From NCBI GenBank assembly GCA_019637395.1, contig JAHBVR010000007.1, forward strand, positions 1-64,000: DNA of 64,000 nt, given 5' to 3'. The notes below the pieces were generated by a model. It did not search any database. It was not told the DNA's origin and worked only from the letters and a program-made list of their open reading frames with translations. Position numbers and translations under genes: made by a program. The stretch comes from Vulcanimicrobiota bacterium. GTDB lineage: Bacteria > Vulcanimicrobiota > Xenobia > Xenobiales > JADMJV01. The stretch's first letter is position 1; each line of letters starts with the position of its first letter. Of this stretch, positions 48,898-57,274 are shown in pieces.

Positions 48898-50415
48898 CTA
48901 AGCGCCTCCCACTACTGCCAGTTGAGATTCCTCGCGCCAGGCGGCGCCGAGGTCGCGGGTCAGAGCCCGGCAAGTGATGCGGGCCGAACTATAAATGACG
49001 GGCAAACCACTGCCCGGATGGGTGCTGCCCCCCACCAGGTAGACGCCATCCAAATCCTGATAACGGTTCTGAGGTCGCAAGAAGAGCATCTGGTCCAGCG
49101 TGTGGGCCATGCTGAAGGTTGCCCCGCGATGAATCTCCATCGCTTCCCAATCGTCGGGAGTGTACTGATGCTCCACCACCACCCGTGACTCCAGGTCCTT
49201 GAGCCCGAGCCGGGCCATCTGCTCGAAGGCCACTTTGCGCAGCTTGGGAGCCTCGGTCTTCCAGTCGAGATTGGGGTGCAGGTGAGGCACGGGAATCAGG
49301 CAGTAGAGAGCCGAGCAGCCCGGGGGGGCCAGCCCCGGATCGGTCACGCAGGCGTTCTGCAGATAGAACGAGGGATCCGGCGAGAGCCGGTAGTTATGGG
49401 TGATATCTTTGAGGTTCTGCTCGTAATCCGAGGAGAAGTAGATGACGTGATGAGGGGAATCTACCTCCCCTTTGACCCCCAGATAAAGCATGTAGGTGGA
49501 ACAACTGAACTTGGTCCTGCCCAACTTGTTGTTCTTCCAGGTGGGGCGCAGAGACTCGGGCACGAGCCGCAGCATGGCCCGCGAGAAGTCAGCGTTGATG
49601 ACGATGGCATCCGTGTCATAAAGCCCGCGCTCGGTAACCACTCCGGTAACCCGCCGTCCCTGAAAGCGCAACTCCCGCACTTCCTCGCCCAAACGGATGT
49701 CGACGCCCATTTCTTTGGCGATCTCGGCCATGCGTACGGATACATAGTTACAACCCCCCATGGGGTGAAAAACTCCATACTCATATTCCAGGTAGCTTAA
49801 AATCGTGAACAGGCTGGGGCACTGAAAGGGCGACATGCCCAAATACTTGCTCTGGAAGCTGAAAGAAAGGCGCACGCGCGGATCCGAAAAGTAGCTGCGC
49901 AAATCCTGCTCCAGCGAGCGATGCACCTTGAGCAGAGGCAGCAAACTTAACATCTGCGGTGTAAAGAGCGACTTCCAACAGGGAAATTCATTCTCCAGAA
50001 TGGGTGCGAAGCGGTCGAGTTTGGTGCGGTTGTCGCGCAGAAAAGCATCCACGGCCTGAGCGTCGCGCGGGCAGATCCGAGCCACCTCTTGCTTGAGCCG
50101 GTCCAAATCCGGAGTGGCGTCGATACGCCCACCATCGGCAAAGGCCAGACGATACTGCGGGTCGAGACGCTTCATGGGAATCTCTTGGTAAAGGTCGCGC
50201 CCGAGGCTGGCAAAAATTTCCTGCAAAATACGCGGATACAGAAAGAACGTAGGCCCGCGATCAAAGGTAAAGCCCCGATCGTGAATGGCCGAAGTGCGGC
50301 CTCCCACATAGTTCTGTCTCTCCAGGACGGTAACTCTGAGCCCGGAGTTGGCCAACTGCAAGGCAGCAGCCAACCCTCCCGGCCCGGCCCCGATGATCAC
50401 CACATGCTTTGACAC
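48898..50415 (-). CDS. Second CrtI-family carotenoid desaturase/oxygenase paralog
   Basis: The GTG at 50415 (or 50418) gives VSKHVVIIGAGPGGLAAALQ with VLERQNYVGGRTSAIHDRGF and TFDRGPTFFLYPRILQEIFA, a complete FAD-binding domain. Middle and C-terminal blocks follow (FSFQSKYLGMSPFQCPSLFT, then EYGVFHPMGGCNYVSVRMAE, then GVYLVGGSTHPGSGLPVIYS). It is a divergent paralog of the downstream desaturase. In known pathways such pairs divide successive desaturations or oxidise the end group, as in CrtN and CrtP. The upstream ATG at 50505 would overlap proC and is not favoured. Confidence 0.88.
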   Translation of the reverse strand: MSKHVVIIGAGPGGLAAALQLANSGLRVTVLERQNYVGGRTSAIHDRGFTFDRGPTFFLYPRILQEIFASLGRDLYQEIPMKRLDPQYRLAFADGGRIDATPDLDRLKQEVARICPRDAQAVDAFLRDNRTKLDRFAPILENEFPCWKSLFTPQMLSLLPLLKVHRSLEQDLRSYFSDPRVRLSFSFQSKYLGMSPFQCPSLFTILSYLEYEYGVFHPMGGCNYVSVRMAEIAKEMGVDIRLGEEVRELRFQGRRVTGVVTERGLYDTDAIVINADFSRAMLRLVPESLRPTWKNNKLGRTKFSCSTYMLYLGVKGEVDSPHHVIYFSSDYEQNLKDITHNYRLSPDPSFYLQNACVTDPGLAPPGCSALYCLIPVPHLHPNLDWKTEAPKLRKVAFEQMARLGLKDLESRVVVEHQYTPDDWEAMEIHRGATFSMAHTLDQMLFLRPQNRYQDLDGVYLVGGSTHPGSGLPVIYSSARITCRALTRDLGAAWREESQLAVVGGA

Positions 50416-50496
50416 CACGCCTCCAGCAATGACTCGTCGGGTGGGCCATTCTTCATAGAAGCCAGGTTCCTGCCATTGCTCGCAGAAGGCGACCCC

Positions 50497-51324
50497 ATGA
50501 TACAAGACAAAAAACTTGCATTTATCGGCAGCGGTGTGATGGCGGAGGCCATGATCAAAGGATTACTACAACGCGAACTGGTGCAGGCAGGCCATATCAC
50601 CTGCGCCGACCCGCAGGCCCACCGTTTAGAATTCTTAGCCAAACGCTACGGCGTGCTGACCAGCCTGGACAACGCTCAGGCCCTGCGTGACGCCGACGTG
50701 GGGATTCTTTCCATCAAACCACAGATGTGGTCGGAAGTCGGCCCGCAATTGGTGGGCAGCCTGCAGCCCTCTGCCTTTCTGCTCTCCATTATGGCCGGGG
50801 TCACCACCGGCAACATTGTGCGCCGCACCCGCCATCAAGCCGCTGTTCGGGTCATGCCCAATACTCCCGCCCAGGTCGGCCTGGGCGTGAGCGTTTGGTG
50901 CGCCACCAAAGAGGTCAGCGAAGCCCAACGCGAGATGACGACGGAACTGTTACAGGCGCTGGGCATTGAGCATCAGGTCAAACATGAGGAAATGCTGGAT
51001 ATGGCCACCGCCCTCTCCGGCTCCGCCCCCGCCTACGTCTTTCTGTTCATGGAAGCGCTGATCGACGCCGGCGTTCACCTGGGGTTCAGCCGGCAGGTGG
51101 CCAAAGACCTGGTGGTCCAGACGGTCAAAGGCTCAGCCGAATTCGCCACTCAATCCGACAAGCACATAGCCGATTTACGCAACATGGTCACCTCGCCGGG
51201 CGGCACCACCGCCGATGCTCTCTACTATCTGGAGAAAGGCGGACTGCGCACTATGCTTTCGAAAGCCGTGCATGCCGCCTTCGTGAAGTCGCAACGGCTG
51301 AGTCAGCTCAGCGAACAAGACTAA
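50497..51324 (+). CDS. proC: Pyrroline-5-carboxylate reductase
   Basis: The ATG at 50497 follows AGAAGGC. The 275-aa ProC has KLAFIGSGVMAEAMIKGLLQ as NADP-binding motif, ADVGILSIKPQMWSEVGPQL, AAVRVMPNTPAQVGLGVSVW, then MATALSGSAPAYVFLFMEAL and DLRNMVTSPGGTTADALYYL as the family signature. It makes proline from pyrroline-5-carboxylate in the cytoplasm. It is the first gene of a short plus-strand run with ecfT and truA, 5 bases apart. Confidence 0.95.
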   Translation: MIQDKKLAFIGSGVMAEAMIKGLLQRELVQAGHITCADPQAHRLEFLAKRYGVLTSLDNAQALRDADVGILSIKPQMWSEVGPQLVGSLQPSAFLLSIMAGVTTGNIVRRTRHQAAVRVMPNTPAQVGLGVSVWCATKEVSEAQREMTTELLQALGIEHQVKHEEMLDMATALSGSAPAYVFLFMEALIDAGVHLGFSRQVAKDLVVQTVKGSAEFATQSDKHIADLRNMVTSPGGTTADALYYLEKGGLRTMLSKAVHAAFVKSQRLSQLSEQD

Positions 51325-51329
51325 AAATC

Positions 51330-52115
51330 ATGATCGGGTCGCTGGTCTACAGTCAGTTCTTGCCCGGCAACAGCTGGCTGCACCGACTCGACCCCCGTTG
51401 CAAGCTGGTGCTTCTAGCCGGACTCACAGTCGGACTCTTCTATCTCCAGCACGCGCCCGCTCAACTACTGCTGTTCGGACTGGTTTGTCTGATTCCAGTG
51501 ACCGTGGGCGTGCCCCTCAAAATGTTGCGGCCCGCCTTTCTGGGCGTGCTGCCCTTGGGACTGCTAACCTTACTGTTCCAGGCCGGCTGGGGCCCGGAGC
51601 CGAGCTGGCACCATCTCAGCCTGGCCGGGCTGGAAGAAGGCGGACTGCTGGCGCTGCGCTTGCTCGATCTGGCCGTACTGGCTCAACTGCTGGCCCTGAC
51701 CACCTCTCCCATCGGCCTGTGCGACGCCGCCGAACAGATTCTCTATCCGCTCGGCAAGGTGGGACTTCCCCACCGGGATCTGGCTCTCTCGTTCACGATC
51801 GCCTGGCGTTTCATCCCCGTGCTGGCCCAGGAAACGGAAAAATTGCTCAAGTCTCAAATTTCTCGCGGAGCGGCCTGGGAGGAGGGTCCCTGGCATCGCC
51901 GCTTGATGACTCTCACCGCCCTACTCACCCCCCTGATGATACGCTGCTTTCGCTACGCCGAAGAACTGGCGCTGGCTCTGGAGGCGCGCGGCTACGGCCA
52001 GGCCGGGCGCCCAACCCGATTGCACCCTCTGCAATGGCGCTGGTTCGACGCGCTGGCTCTTTTGGGAGGCCTGGCGGTAATGCTCGGGCTAATCGCCTGG
52101 GAAAGCTTCCTATGA
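51330..52115 (+). CDS. ecfT: Energy-coupling factor transporter transmembrane protein EcfT
   Basis: The 261-aa membrane protein begins SLVYSQFLPGNSWLHRLDPR then CKLVLLAGLTVGLFYLQHAP, the usual start of EcfT. It has about five helices and the two cytoplasmic coupling motifs: KSQISRGAAWEEG (S-R-G) and LALALEARGYGQAGRPT (A-R-G). These dock onto EcfA ATPases in vitamin and metal uptake transporters. No EcfA or S component is in the window, but adjacency to truA copies the common bacterial order ecfT-truA. It overlaps truA by four bases (ATGA). Confidence 0.92.
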   Translation: MIGSLVYSQFLPGNSWLHRLDPRCKLVLLAGLTVGLFYLQHAPAQLLLFGLVCLIPVTVGVPLKMLRPAFLGVLPLGLLTLLFQAGWGPEPSWHHLSLAGLEEGGLLALRLLDLAVLAQLLALTTSPIGLCDAAEQILYPLGKVGLPHRDLALSFTIAWRFIPVLAQETEKLLKSQISRGAAWEEGPWHRRLMTLTALLTPLMIRCFRYAEELALALEARGYGQAGRPTRLHPLQWRWFDALALLGGLAVMLGLIAWESFL

Positions 52116-52960
52116 GACGGCTGGCCCTCTGGCTGGAATACGACGGAGGGCGCTTTGGAGGCTTTCAGCGGCTAACCCGACGCCGTGAGCTAAAAATCGG
52201 CACCGGAAATCCACGGCTCTGGAAACCTCAGGAGACGATCCAGGAAGAGCTGGAGACGAAACTCAGCCTGATCCTGGGAGAACCCATCAAGATATCGGGT
52301 TCCGGGCGAACCGATCGGGGAGTCCATGCCAGCGGCCAGGTGGTCGCCTGCGACACCTCGAGTCCGAAAGAAGCAGGGCAAATACTGCGCAGCCTGCGCG
52401 CCATCCTGGCACCAGGCATACGGGTGGAACGGGCTCAATGGATGGACCCGAAGTTTCATCCGCGTTTCTCCGCTCAAGAAAGAGTCTATCACTACTATCT
52501 TTGGCCCGGCGGCCCCCAAAAGAGCCCTTGGTGGGAAGCCTTCTGCTGGATGCTCCAGGAAAAACTCGATTTGGAAGCCATGCGGCGAGCCGCTCGGCTT
52601 CTATTGGGCAGCCACGACTTCAGCGCCTACACCCGCTCGCCGGAACCGGGCGAAGTGAAAATTCGCCACCTGAAGGCCCTGGAGGTTCGCTCGCAAGTTC
52701 TACACAACCAGTTAACGGTGGGTCCTTGGGCCGGGGTGGCCCAAATGATCTGCCTGGAAGTGCGGGCCAACGCGTTTTTACGCCGCATGGTCCGGCAGTT
52801 GGTGGCCAATCTGGTGGAAGTGGGACGCGGCCGCTGGCCGGAAACTCGACCCCACGAAGTTCTCCTCTCGCTAGACGCCAGCCGTGGTGCCCCCCCCGCC
52901 CCACCCCAGGGCCTTTTCCTGGTCCACGTCGACTATGGAGCGACGCCAATCCCCCCATGA
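52112..52960 (+). CDS. truA: tRNA pseudouridine(38-40) synthase
   Basis: The 282-aa TruA begins MRRLALWLEYDGGRFGGFQR. The catalytic Asp is in SGSGRTDRGVHASGQVVACD. It continues KFHPRFSAQERVYHYYLWPG, then LLLGSHDFSAYTRSPEPG and RANAFLRRMVRQLVANLVEV. It isomerises uridines 38-40 of the tRNA anticodon arm. Compared with typical TruA, the loop after the first strand is lengthened by about 15 residues (RRELKIGTGNPRLWKPQE). It starts inside the ecfT stop codon. Confidence 0.95.
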   Translation: MRRLALWLEYDGGRFGGFQRLTRRRELKIGTGNPRLWKPQETIQEELETKLSLILGEPIKISGSGRTDRGVHASGQVVACDTSSPKEAGQILRSLRAILAPGIRVERAQWMDPKFHPRFSAQERVYHYYLWPGGPQKSPWWEAFCWMLQEKLDLEAMRRAARLLLGSHDFSAYTRSPEPGEVKIRHLKALEVRSQVLHNQLTVGPWAGVAQMICLEVRANAFLRRMVRQLVANLVEVGRGRWPETRPHEVLLSLDASRGAPPAPPQGLFLVHVDYGATPIPP

Positions 52961-53009
52961 AAAAAACCACCCTTGCGAGTGGCTTCTTTCTCTTGGGGCA
53001 ATGGAGCGC

Positions 53010-54308
53010 TTAGCCGTAACCTCCGCCTCCGCCATTGATGACCTGAGTTTGTCCCGGGTTGACCGACTGGCCCAGCACCGGGCACTTGCCGATGTTGGCG
53101 ATATTGGTGATGTCCACTCCCGGGGGAATACCGGCGATGGGCATATTCTTGATGCGATCCAGAATACCGCCCACCTGAGTCTGGTTGATGCCGGACTGCG
53201 CCAACGTCTGCTGGACACTGCCGCTCTGGCCGCCCAGGTAAACCTGGTCAAGGGTCTGCGAGAAAGCGCGAGCCAACGAACTTCCGTCAACGTTGCCGTC
53301 GGCGGCGTCGGCGGCCAGCAAGCCTTCAACCAGCCCCTTGTCGAGGTCCTTATCGAAAGCATTGCCATTCTGCAAGGTAAACTGGAGAATAGAGCCGTCG
53401 TTCTGCGCATTGTCCAGACGGTCGTGACCCCAGAGTCGCAACACGCCGTTGGCAAAGTCGCCCAGGCCATTCTTGCTCAGCGCCTCGTTGCTCAGGTCGA
53501 CTTCGCGGCCGTCGGAGAACTTGATAGGAGAATTGGCGTAACGGCCGCTCAGGTCCTCACCGGTCATCTGGCCCATCAGGCCGAAGAAGTTCTGGTCGAG
53601 CGCCTTGCCGGTGATACCACCATACTGGGCCATTTCCTGATTGTAGAGACGCTGCACCAGAGCGTGTTCGGCGGGAGTGAACTTGCCGGTGGTGTCATTC
53701 AGGACGTTAAAGTAGATGCTACCGTTCTGCTCACCCTCGGCGGTAATCTGGCGACCCCAGAGATGGAGCACGGCGCGGCCTTCGTCGGTCAATTGAGAAA
53801 CATCGGTGCGCTCGGCGTTGCTGACAGAGCGGGAATTATTGTTCTGAACCTGCTGGGCCCAGTTCGTGAAACGCGGATCCGCCTGGGGAAGTCCACCGGG
53901 TTGCTGAGGCTGGCCCGGGAAGGTTGGCTGGCCCGGGAAGGTCGGGAACTGAGGCTGACCGGGGAAGGTGGGGAAGCCGCCTCCGTAAACCGGCTGGCCG
54001 GGAAAACCTGGGAACTGTGGCTGGCCCGGGAAGCCGGGGAACTGCGGCTGGCCCGGAAACTGCGGGAAGCCGGGGAACTGGCTGAAGGGGGGTTGATTGG
54101 GGTTGCCCAGCATTCCCTGGTAGGCGAACTGCAGTTGCGAGAGTGCCGAGATGACGCCGCTCAGCAACTGGGTAAGTTGGGTGAGCTGGAGGGGAGAATT
54201 GGCGAACTGCTGGATAGGTACGCCCGCGGGGGGCAGACCAAACCCACCAAAAGTCTGAACGCCGAACTGCTGGGCGCCAAAACCAAACTGTGAAATTCCG
54301 TTAGCCAT
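53010..54308 (-). CDS. Phe/Pro/Gly/Gln-repeat protein with a duplicated LWG-QNGSI module
   Basis: AAGGAGTAGAGCAAC precedes the ATG. The 432-aa product has a Gly/Phe/Gln-rich start, a helical block ([20 protein letters not shown]), and a repeat tract at about 72-137 built from QFPGFPGQP units. Residues 150-350 hold two related modules: [20 protein letters not shown] then [16 protein letters not shown], and [20 protein letters not shown] then [21 protein letters not shown] Gly-rich tail follows. There is no signal peptide. The style resembles the two low-complexity proteins at 38-40 kb. Function unknown; a secreted or structural role is speculation. Confidence 0.7.
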   Translation of the reverse strand: MANGISQFGFGAQQFGVQTFGGFGLPPAGVPIQQFANSPLQLTQLTQLLSGVISALSQLQFAYQGMLGNPNQPPFSQFPGFPQFPGQPQFPGFPGQPQFPGFPGQPVYGGGFPTFPGQPQFPTFPGQPTFPGQPQQPGGLPQADPRFTNWAQQVQNNNSRSVSNAERTDVSQLTDEGRAVLHLWGRQITAEGEQNGSIYFNVLNDTTGKFTPAEHALVQRLYNQEMAQYGGITGKALDQNFFGLMGQMTGEDLSGRYANSPIKFSDGREVDLSNEALSKNGLGDFANGVLRLWGHDRLDNAQNDGSILQFTLQNGNAFDKDLDKGLVEGLLAADAADGNVDGSSLARAFSQTLDQVYLGGQSGSVQQTLAQSGINQTQVGGILDRIKNMPIAGIPPGVDITNIANIGKCPVLGQSVNPGQTQVINGGGGGYG

Positions 54309-54556
54309 GTTGCTCTACTCCTTTAGTCGACTCTGACACTGAATCTTATCTGCCCACCTAGCATCTTACAAAATGCCCCCGGTGAGAAGATTGAGTTAGT
54401 TAGGTTTTCTTCCAATACTGGTTAATTTTTTCGACACCAACCCATGTTAACAAAACCTGCTTGACTCTTCTGGGGCCTGCCAGGCGTCGAGTCACAAAAA
54501 CGGATGTGCCGGCTTGCAGGAGTCGAGATCCGTCTTGAGAATTATTCAAGTCTGCC

Positions 54557-55393
54557 ATGACCCACACTCTTCCGCTGCTCGATGGAGTCACCCTGAAAGG
54601 CACGCGCCACGGCCTCCTGGTCTGTGTCCGTGAGGACCTGGATTTTGAATTGGCCCTGCAGCAAATCCAGGAGAAACTGGCTCTTCCCTTGCTCACGCAA
54701 GGGTCCGATGGCGGTGAGTCCGGAGCCTTCGACAATCAGAGAATCTCCCTCGACCTGGGTTGGCGCGAACTCTCCTGTGAGTCCTTCGCCCGCCTGAAAG
54801 ATTCTTTGGGAGAGGTAGAACTGGCCGGCGTTCTGAGCACCTCCCTGCAGACTCGCACCGTCGCCGAGAGTTTCGGCATCAAGGCCATCATCGGCAGGCT
54901 GGGACTGGCCCATCATCAGGGGCGCCGTCTGCGCCAGGAGCAAAGAGAGCAAGAGCAGGCCGAAAAAGAGGCCCCGGCCGCTCCAGCAGACTCGGTGGCC
55001 GTAGCCGTTCCCGAACCAGCCCCGCCTCCGGGCGCCGACCAGGAACAGGAAGCCACTCTCTATATCAAGCGCACCCTGCGCTCCGGCCAAAAAGCCGTAT
55101 ATCCCGGCAACATCGTGCTCTGGGGCGACCTGAACCCCGGTTCGGAACTGGAAGCCGAAGGCGACGTCCTGGTCTTGGGCAGTGTGCGCGGCCGCATCCA
55201 TGCCGGCTGCAACGGCAACAGCGAGGCCCAGATCTATTGTCAATCTCTCCATCCCACGGTGCTGCGCATCGCCGATGAGATCTGGACCGGAGACCTCAAG
55301 GAAGCCGGACTCAAACAGCTTCCCGCCGCGGTCAAAGTCACTTGCGCCAAAGACAAATTGAATTTCGAACCCCAGACAAGAGGGGGGTCCTAG
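54557..55393 (+). CDS. minC: Septum-site determining protein MinC
   Basis: The 278-aa product has the N-terminal MinC domain (VTLKGTRHGLLVCVREDLDF, then LQQIQEKLALPLL) and a Glu/Ala/Pro-rich linker. The C-terminal beta-helix is RTLRSGQKAVYPGNIVLWGD then LNPGSELEAEGDVLVLGSVR and GRIHAGCNGNSEAQIYCQSL. The R-S-G-Q..G..vv.GdvnpGaev.A.GnI.v.G.lrG..HAG signature binds MinD. It blocks FtsZ assembly away from midcell. It is the first gene of minC-minD-minE. Confidence 0.92.
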   Translation: MTHTLPLLDGVTLKGTRHGLLVCVREDLDFELALQQIQEKLALPLLTQGSDGGESGAFDNQRISLDLGWRELSCESFARLKDSLGEVELAGVLSTSLQTRTVAESFGIKAIIGRLGLAHHQGRRLRQEQREQEQAEKEAPAAPADSVAVAVPEPAPPPGADQEQEATLYIKRTLRSGQKAVYPGNIVLWGDLNPGSELEAEGDVLVLGSVRGRIHAGCNGNSEAQIYCQSLHPTVLRIADEIWTGDLKEAGLKQLPAAVKVTCAKDKLNFEPQTRGGS

Positions 55394-55440
55394 GGGGAGA
55401 CGCGAGTCCTCCCTGGATCCCAAATAAGGAGAACCGAGCT

Positions 55441-56262
55441 GTGAGCAATATGGGCAAAGTCATCGTCGTCACCTCAGGAAAGGGTGGCGTGGGTAAAACC
55501 ACCTGCACGGCCAACCTGGGCTCAGGCCTGGCGCAACAGGGCAAAACGGTGGTGTTGGTGGATACCGACATCGGGCTGCGCAACCTGGACCTGGTTCTGG
55601 GCCTGGAGAACCGCATCGTCTTCGACCTGGTCGACGTCATCGACGGCAAGTGCCGGAGCTTTCGCCAGGCGCTCATCCGCGACAAGCGTTTCGAAAATCT
55701 GCAGATCCTGGCCTCGGCCCAGAGCCGTGACAAAGACGCGGTCAAACCCGAGCAGATGAAGTCGCTGTGCCAGGAACTCAAGGGCGCTTTCGACTACGTG
55801 CTGCTCGACTGCCCGGCCGGTATCGAGATGGGTTTCAAGAACGCCATCGCCGGAGCCGACGAAGCCATCGTGGTAACCAACCCCGAGGTCAGCGCCGTGC
55901 GCGACGCGGACCGCATTGTAGGCCTGCTGGAAGCAGCCGACATCGCCCCGATTCGACTACTCCTCAACCGCTTCAAGCCGAACGTGGCTCAAAAAGGCCA
56001 GATGCTTTCGGTGGAAGACGTTCAGGAAATCCTCAACCTGCAACTGATCGGCATGGTCCCCGAAGATGAACGGGTGGTGCACTCTTCCAATAAGGGTGAA
56101 CCCGCCGTGCTCGATCCCAAGAGCAAAGCCGGCCTGGCCTACCGCCAGGTAGTGCAACGACTGATCGATCCGGGCGCTCCCGCCTGGGCACCCGAGCAAC
56201 CTGGTTTGATGAGCAAAATTCGCCGGATGTTCAGCGTTAATCTGGGCAGCCAGGCCAACTAG
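55441..56262 (+). CDS. minD: Septum-site determining ATPase MinD
   Basis: AAGGAGAACC lies before the GTG at 55441 (an ATG is three codons later). The 273-aa protein has the deviant Walker A VIVVTSGKGGVGKTTCTANL, then VVLVDTDIGLRNLDLVLGLE, LLDCPAGIEMGFKNAIAGAD, and the amphipathic membrane-targeting helix near the C-terminus (LMSKIRRMF). It dimerises on the inner membrane with ATP, recruits MinC and is released by MinE. An ATG 99 bases upstream is in frame but overlaps minC and lacks a ribosome binding site. Confidence 0.97.
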   Translation: MSNMGKVIVVTSGKGGVGKTTCTANLGSGLAQQGKTVVLVDTDIGLRNLDLVLGLENRIVFDLVDVIDGKCRSFRQALIRDKRFENLQILASAQSRDKDAVKPEQMKSLCQELKGAFDYVLLDCPAGIEMGFKNAIAGADEAIVVTNPEVSAVRDADRIVGLLEAADIAPIRLLLNRFKPNVAQKGQMLSVEDVQEILNLQLIGMVPEDERVVHSSNKGEPAVLDPKSKAGLAYRQVVQRLIDPGAPAWAPEQPGLMSKIRRMFSVNLGSQAN

Positions 56263-56270
56263 GAGGACCG

Positions 56271-56681
56271 GTGGAATTTTTACTACGTTTACCCTTTCTC
56301 GCCTGGCTCTTCGGTGGCAACAAACCTGAAGACGTCTCCCGCGAAGCCGCCCGCAATCGCTTGAAAAGCGCCCTGGTGGGAGACCGTTGCAGTGTAGCCC
56401 CGGGCATGTCCGAATCGATCCGTAAGGAAGTGCTGGAAGTGCTATCGCGCTATATGGATGTGGATTCACAAACGCTACAATTGCGTATGCAGCCGGATGG
56501 CGAGACCATGCGCTGGAGCGCCGACATCCAGGTAGTACGCGTACATCGCCAGGCTCACCTGCCTGAACAAGCTCTGGTCGATCCCGGCCAACGCAAAAAA
56601 CGACCCAAACGGAGTCTGCGCGGCGTGCGCTGGCGCCGCTCTCAGGAAGACCAGCCAGCGGTGGAAGAAAAGAGCGCCTGA
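56271..56681 (+). CDS. minE: MinE, with a basic C-terminal extension
   Basis: The GTG at 56271 begins MEFLLRLPFLAWLFGGNKPE, the membrane-targeting helix of MinE. It continues with the MinD-activating and topological domain: AARNRLKSALVGDRCSVAPG then ESIRKEVLEVLSRYMDVDSQ with TLQLRMQPDG. Typical MinE is about 85-95 aa; this one is 136 aa. The extra 40 residues include a basic stretch, QRKKRPKRSLRGVRWRRSQE. The extension might strengthen contact with membrane or nucleoid, which is inference. It overlaps nothing and follows minD by 8 bases. Confidence 0.9.
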   Translation: MEFLLRLPFLAWLFGGNKPEDVSREAARNRLKSALVGDRCSVAPGMSESIRKEVLEVLSRYMDVDSQTLQLRMQPDGETMRWSADIQVVRVHRQAHLPEQALVDPGQRKKRPKRSLRGVRWRRSQEDQPAVEEKSA

Positions 56682-56685
56682 AGCG

Positions 56686-57255
56686 GTGCCTTCCTTTCGC
56701 ATCGGCGGCGCGGAGCCGTCCGCCGCTCTGCGCCAGTTTTTAGATCAGGAAGAACCGCAGGTCAACCTGTGGATTTCCCGTCCCGGCGATCCCCCGCCGC
56801 AACTGCCCGCCGGACCCTGGCTGGTGGTGACCGAAGGGGTCCTCAGTGAAGACCAGCGCCAACGCTGGCTGGCCGCTCTGGACGAAGAAAGCAGCTTGCT
56901 GGAAGCCTGGACGCCGGCCTCGCTGCGCCGCGCTCTCAAGCCCTCGATGCTCGACTCCACCCGGCTGGCCAAACTCTATGCTCAGGGCGGGCGAGCCCTG
57001 GCCGACCACATGGTGCGCAATTTTCTGCAACACAGTCCAGGGTTGCTTCAATCCGCCCAGGCGGAGTGGGAGGGCGACCGGGACGGTGCCCTGCGCCGCC
57101 TGCAGCGACTTCATGAGCTGGCCGGCGGAGTGGGCGCCAGCGAACTGCAGGAACTGCTCGATCAACCCGAGCCCGACTGGGAGCGGCTCAAACGCGAACT
57201 GGAATCGGCCCGACGGGTCTTTGACAACCAGCATCGCCAGGATAGGACGGTCTGA
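56686..57255 (+). CDS. Hpt-like protein downstream of minE
   Basis: A GTG at 56686 starts four bases after minE. The first 120 residues are unassigned (PSFRIGGAEPSAALRQFLDQ, then GPWLVVTEGVLSEDQRQRWL). Residues about 120-165 look like an Hpt helical bundle: NFLQHSPGLLQSAQAEWEG then ALRRLQRLHELAGGVGASEL. The H-x-L-x-G motif would hold the phosphotransfer histidine ('HSLKGaag.lGa.el'). No histidine kinase or receiver is in the window. It is likely co-transcribed with minCDE and glgA. Reliability of the Hpt call is moderate. Confidence 0.5.
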   Translation: MPSFRIGGAEPSAALRQFLDQEEPQVNLWISRPGDPPPQLPAGPWLVVTEGVLSEDQRQRWLAALDEESSLLEAWTPASLRRALKPSMLDSTRLAKLYAQGGRALADHMVRNFLQHSPGLLQSAQAEWEGDRDGALRRLQRLHELAGGVGASELQELLDQPEPDWERLKRELESARRVFDNQHRQDRTV

Positions 57256-57274
57256 AAAGGGAAGGGCCGGCCCC

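Noticed and set aside
52884-54293. A 469-codon plus-strand frame opposite the Phe/Pro/Gly-repeat protein
   Set aside because: Its Gly-Glu-Leu-Arg-Leu-type repeats are the mirror of the FPGQP DNA repeats. The minus-strand gene has a good ribosome binding site and an internally duplicated protein module.
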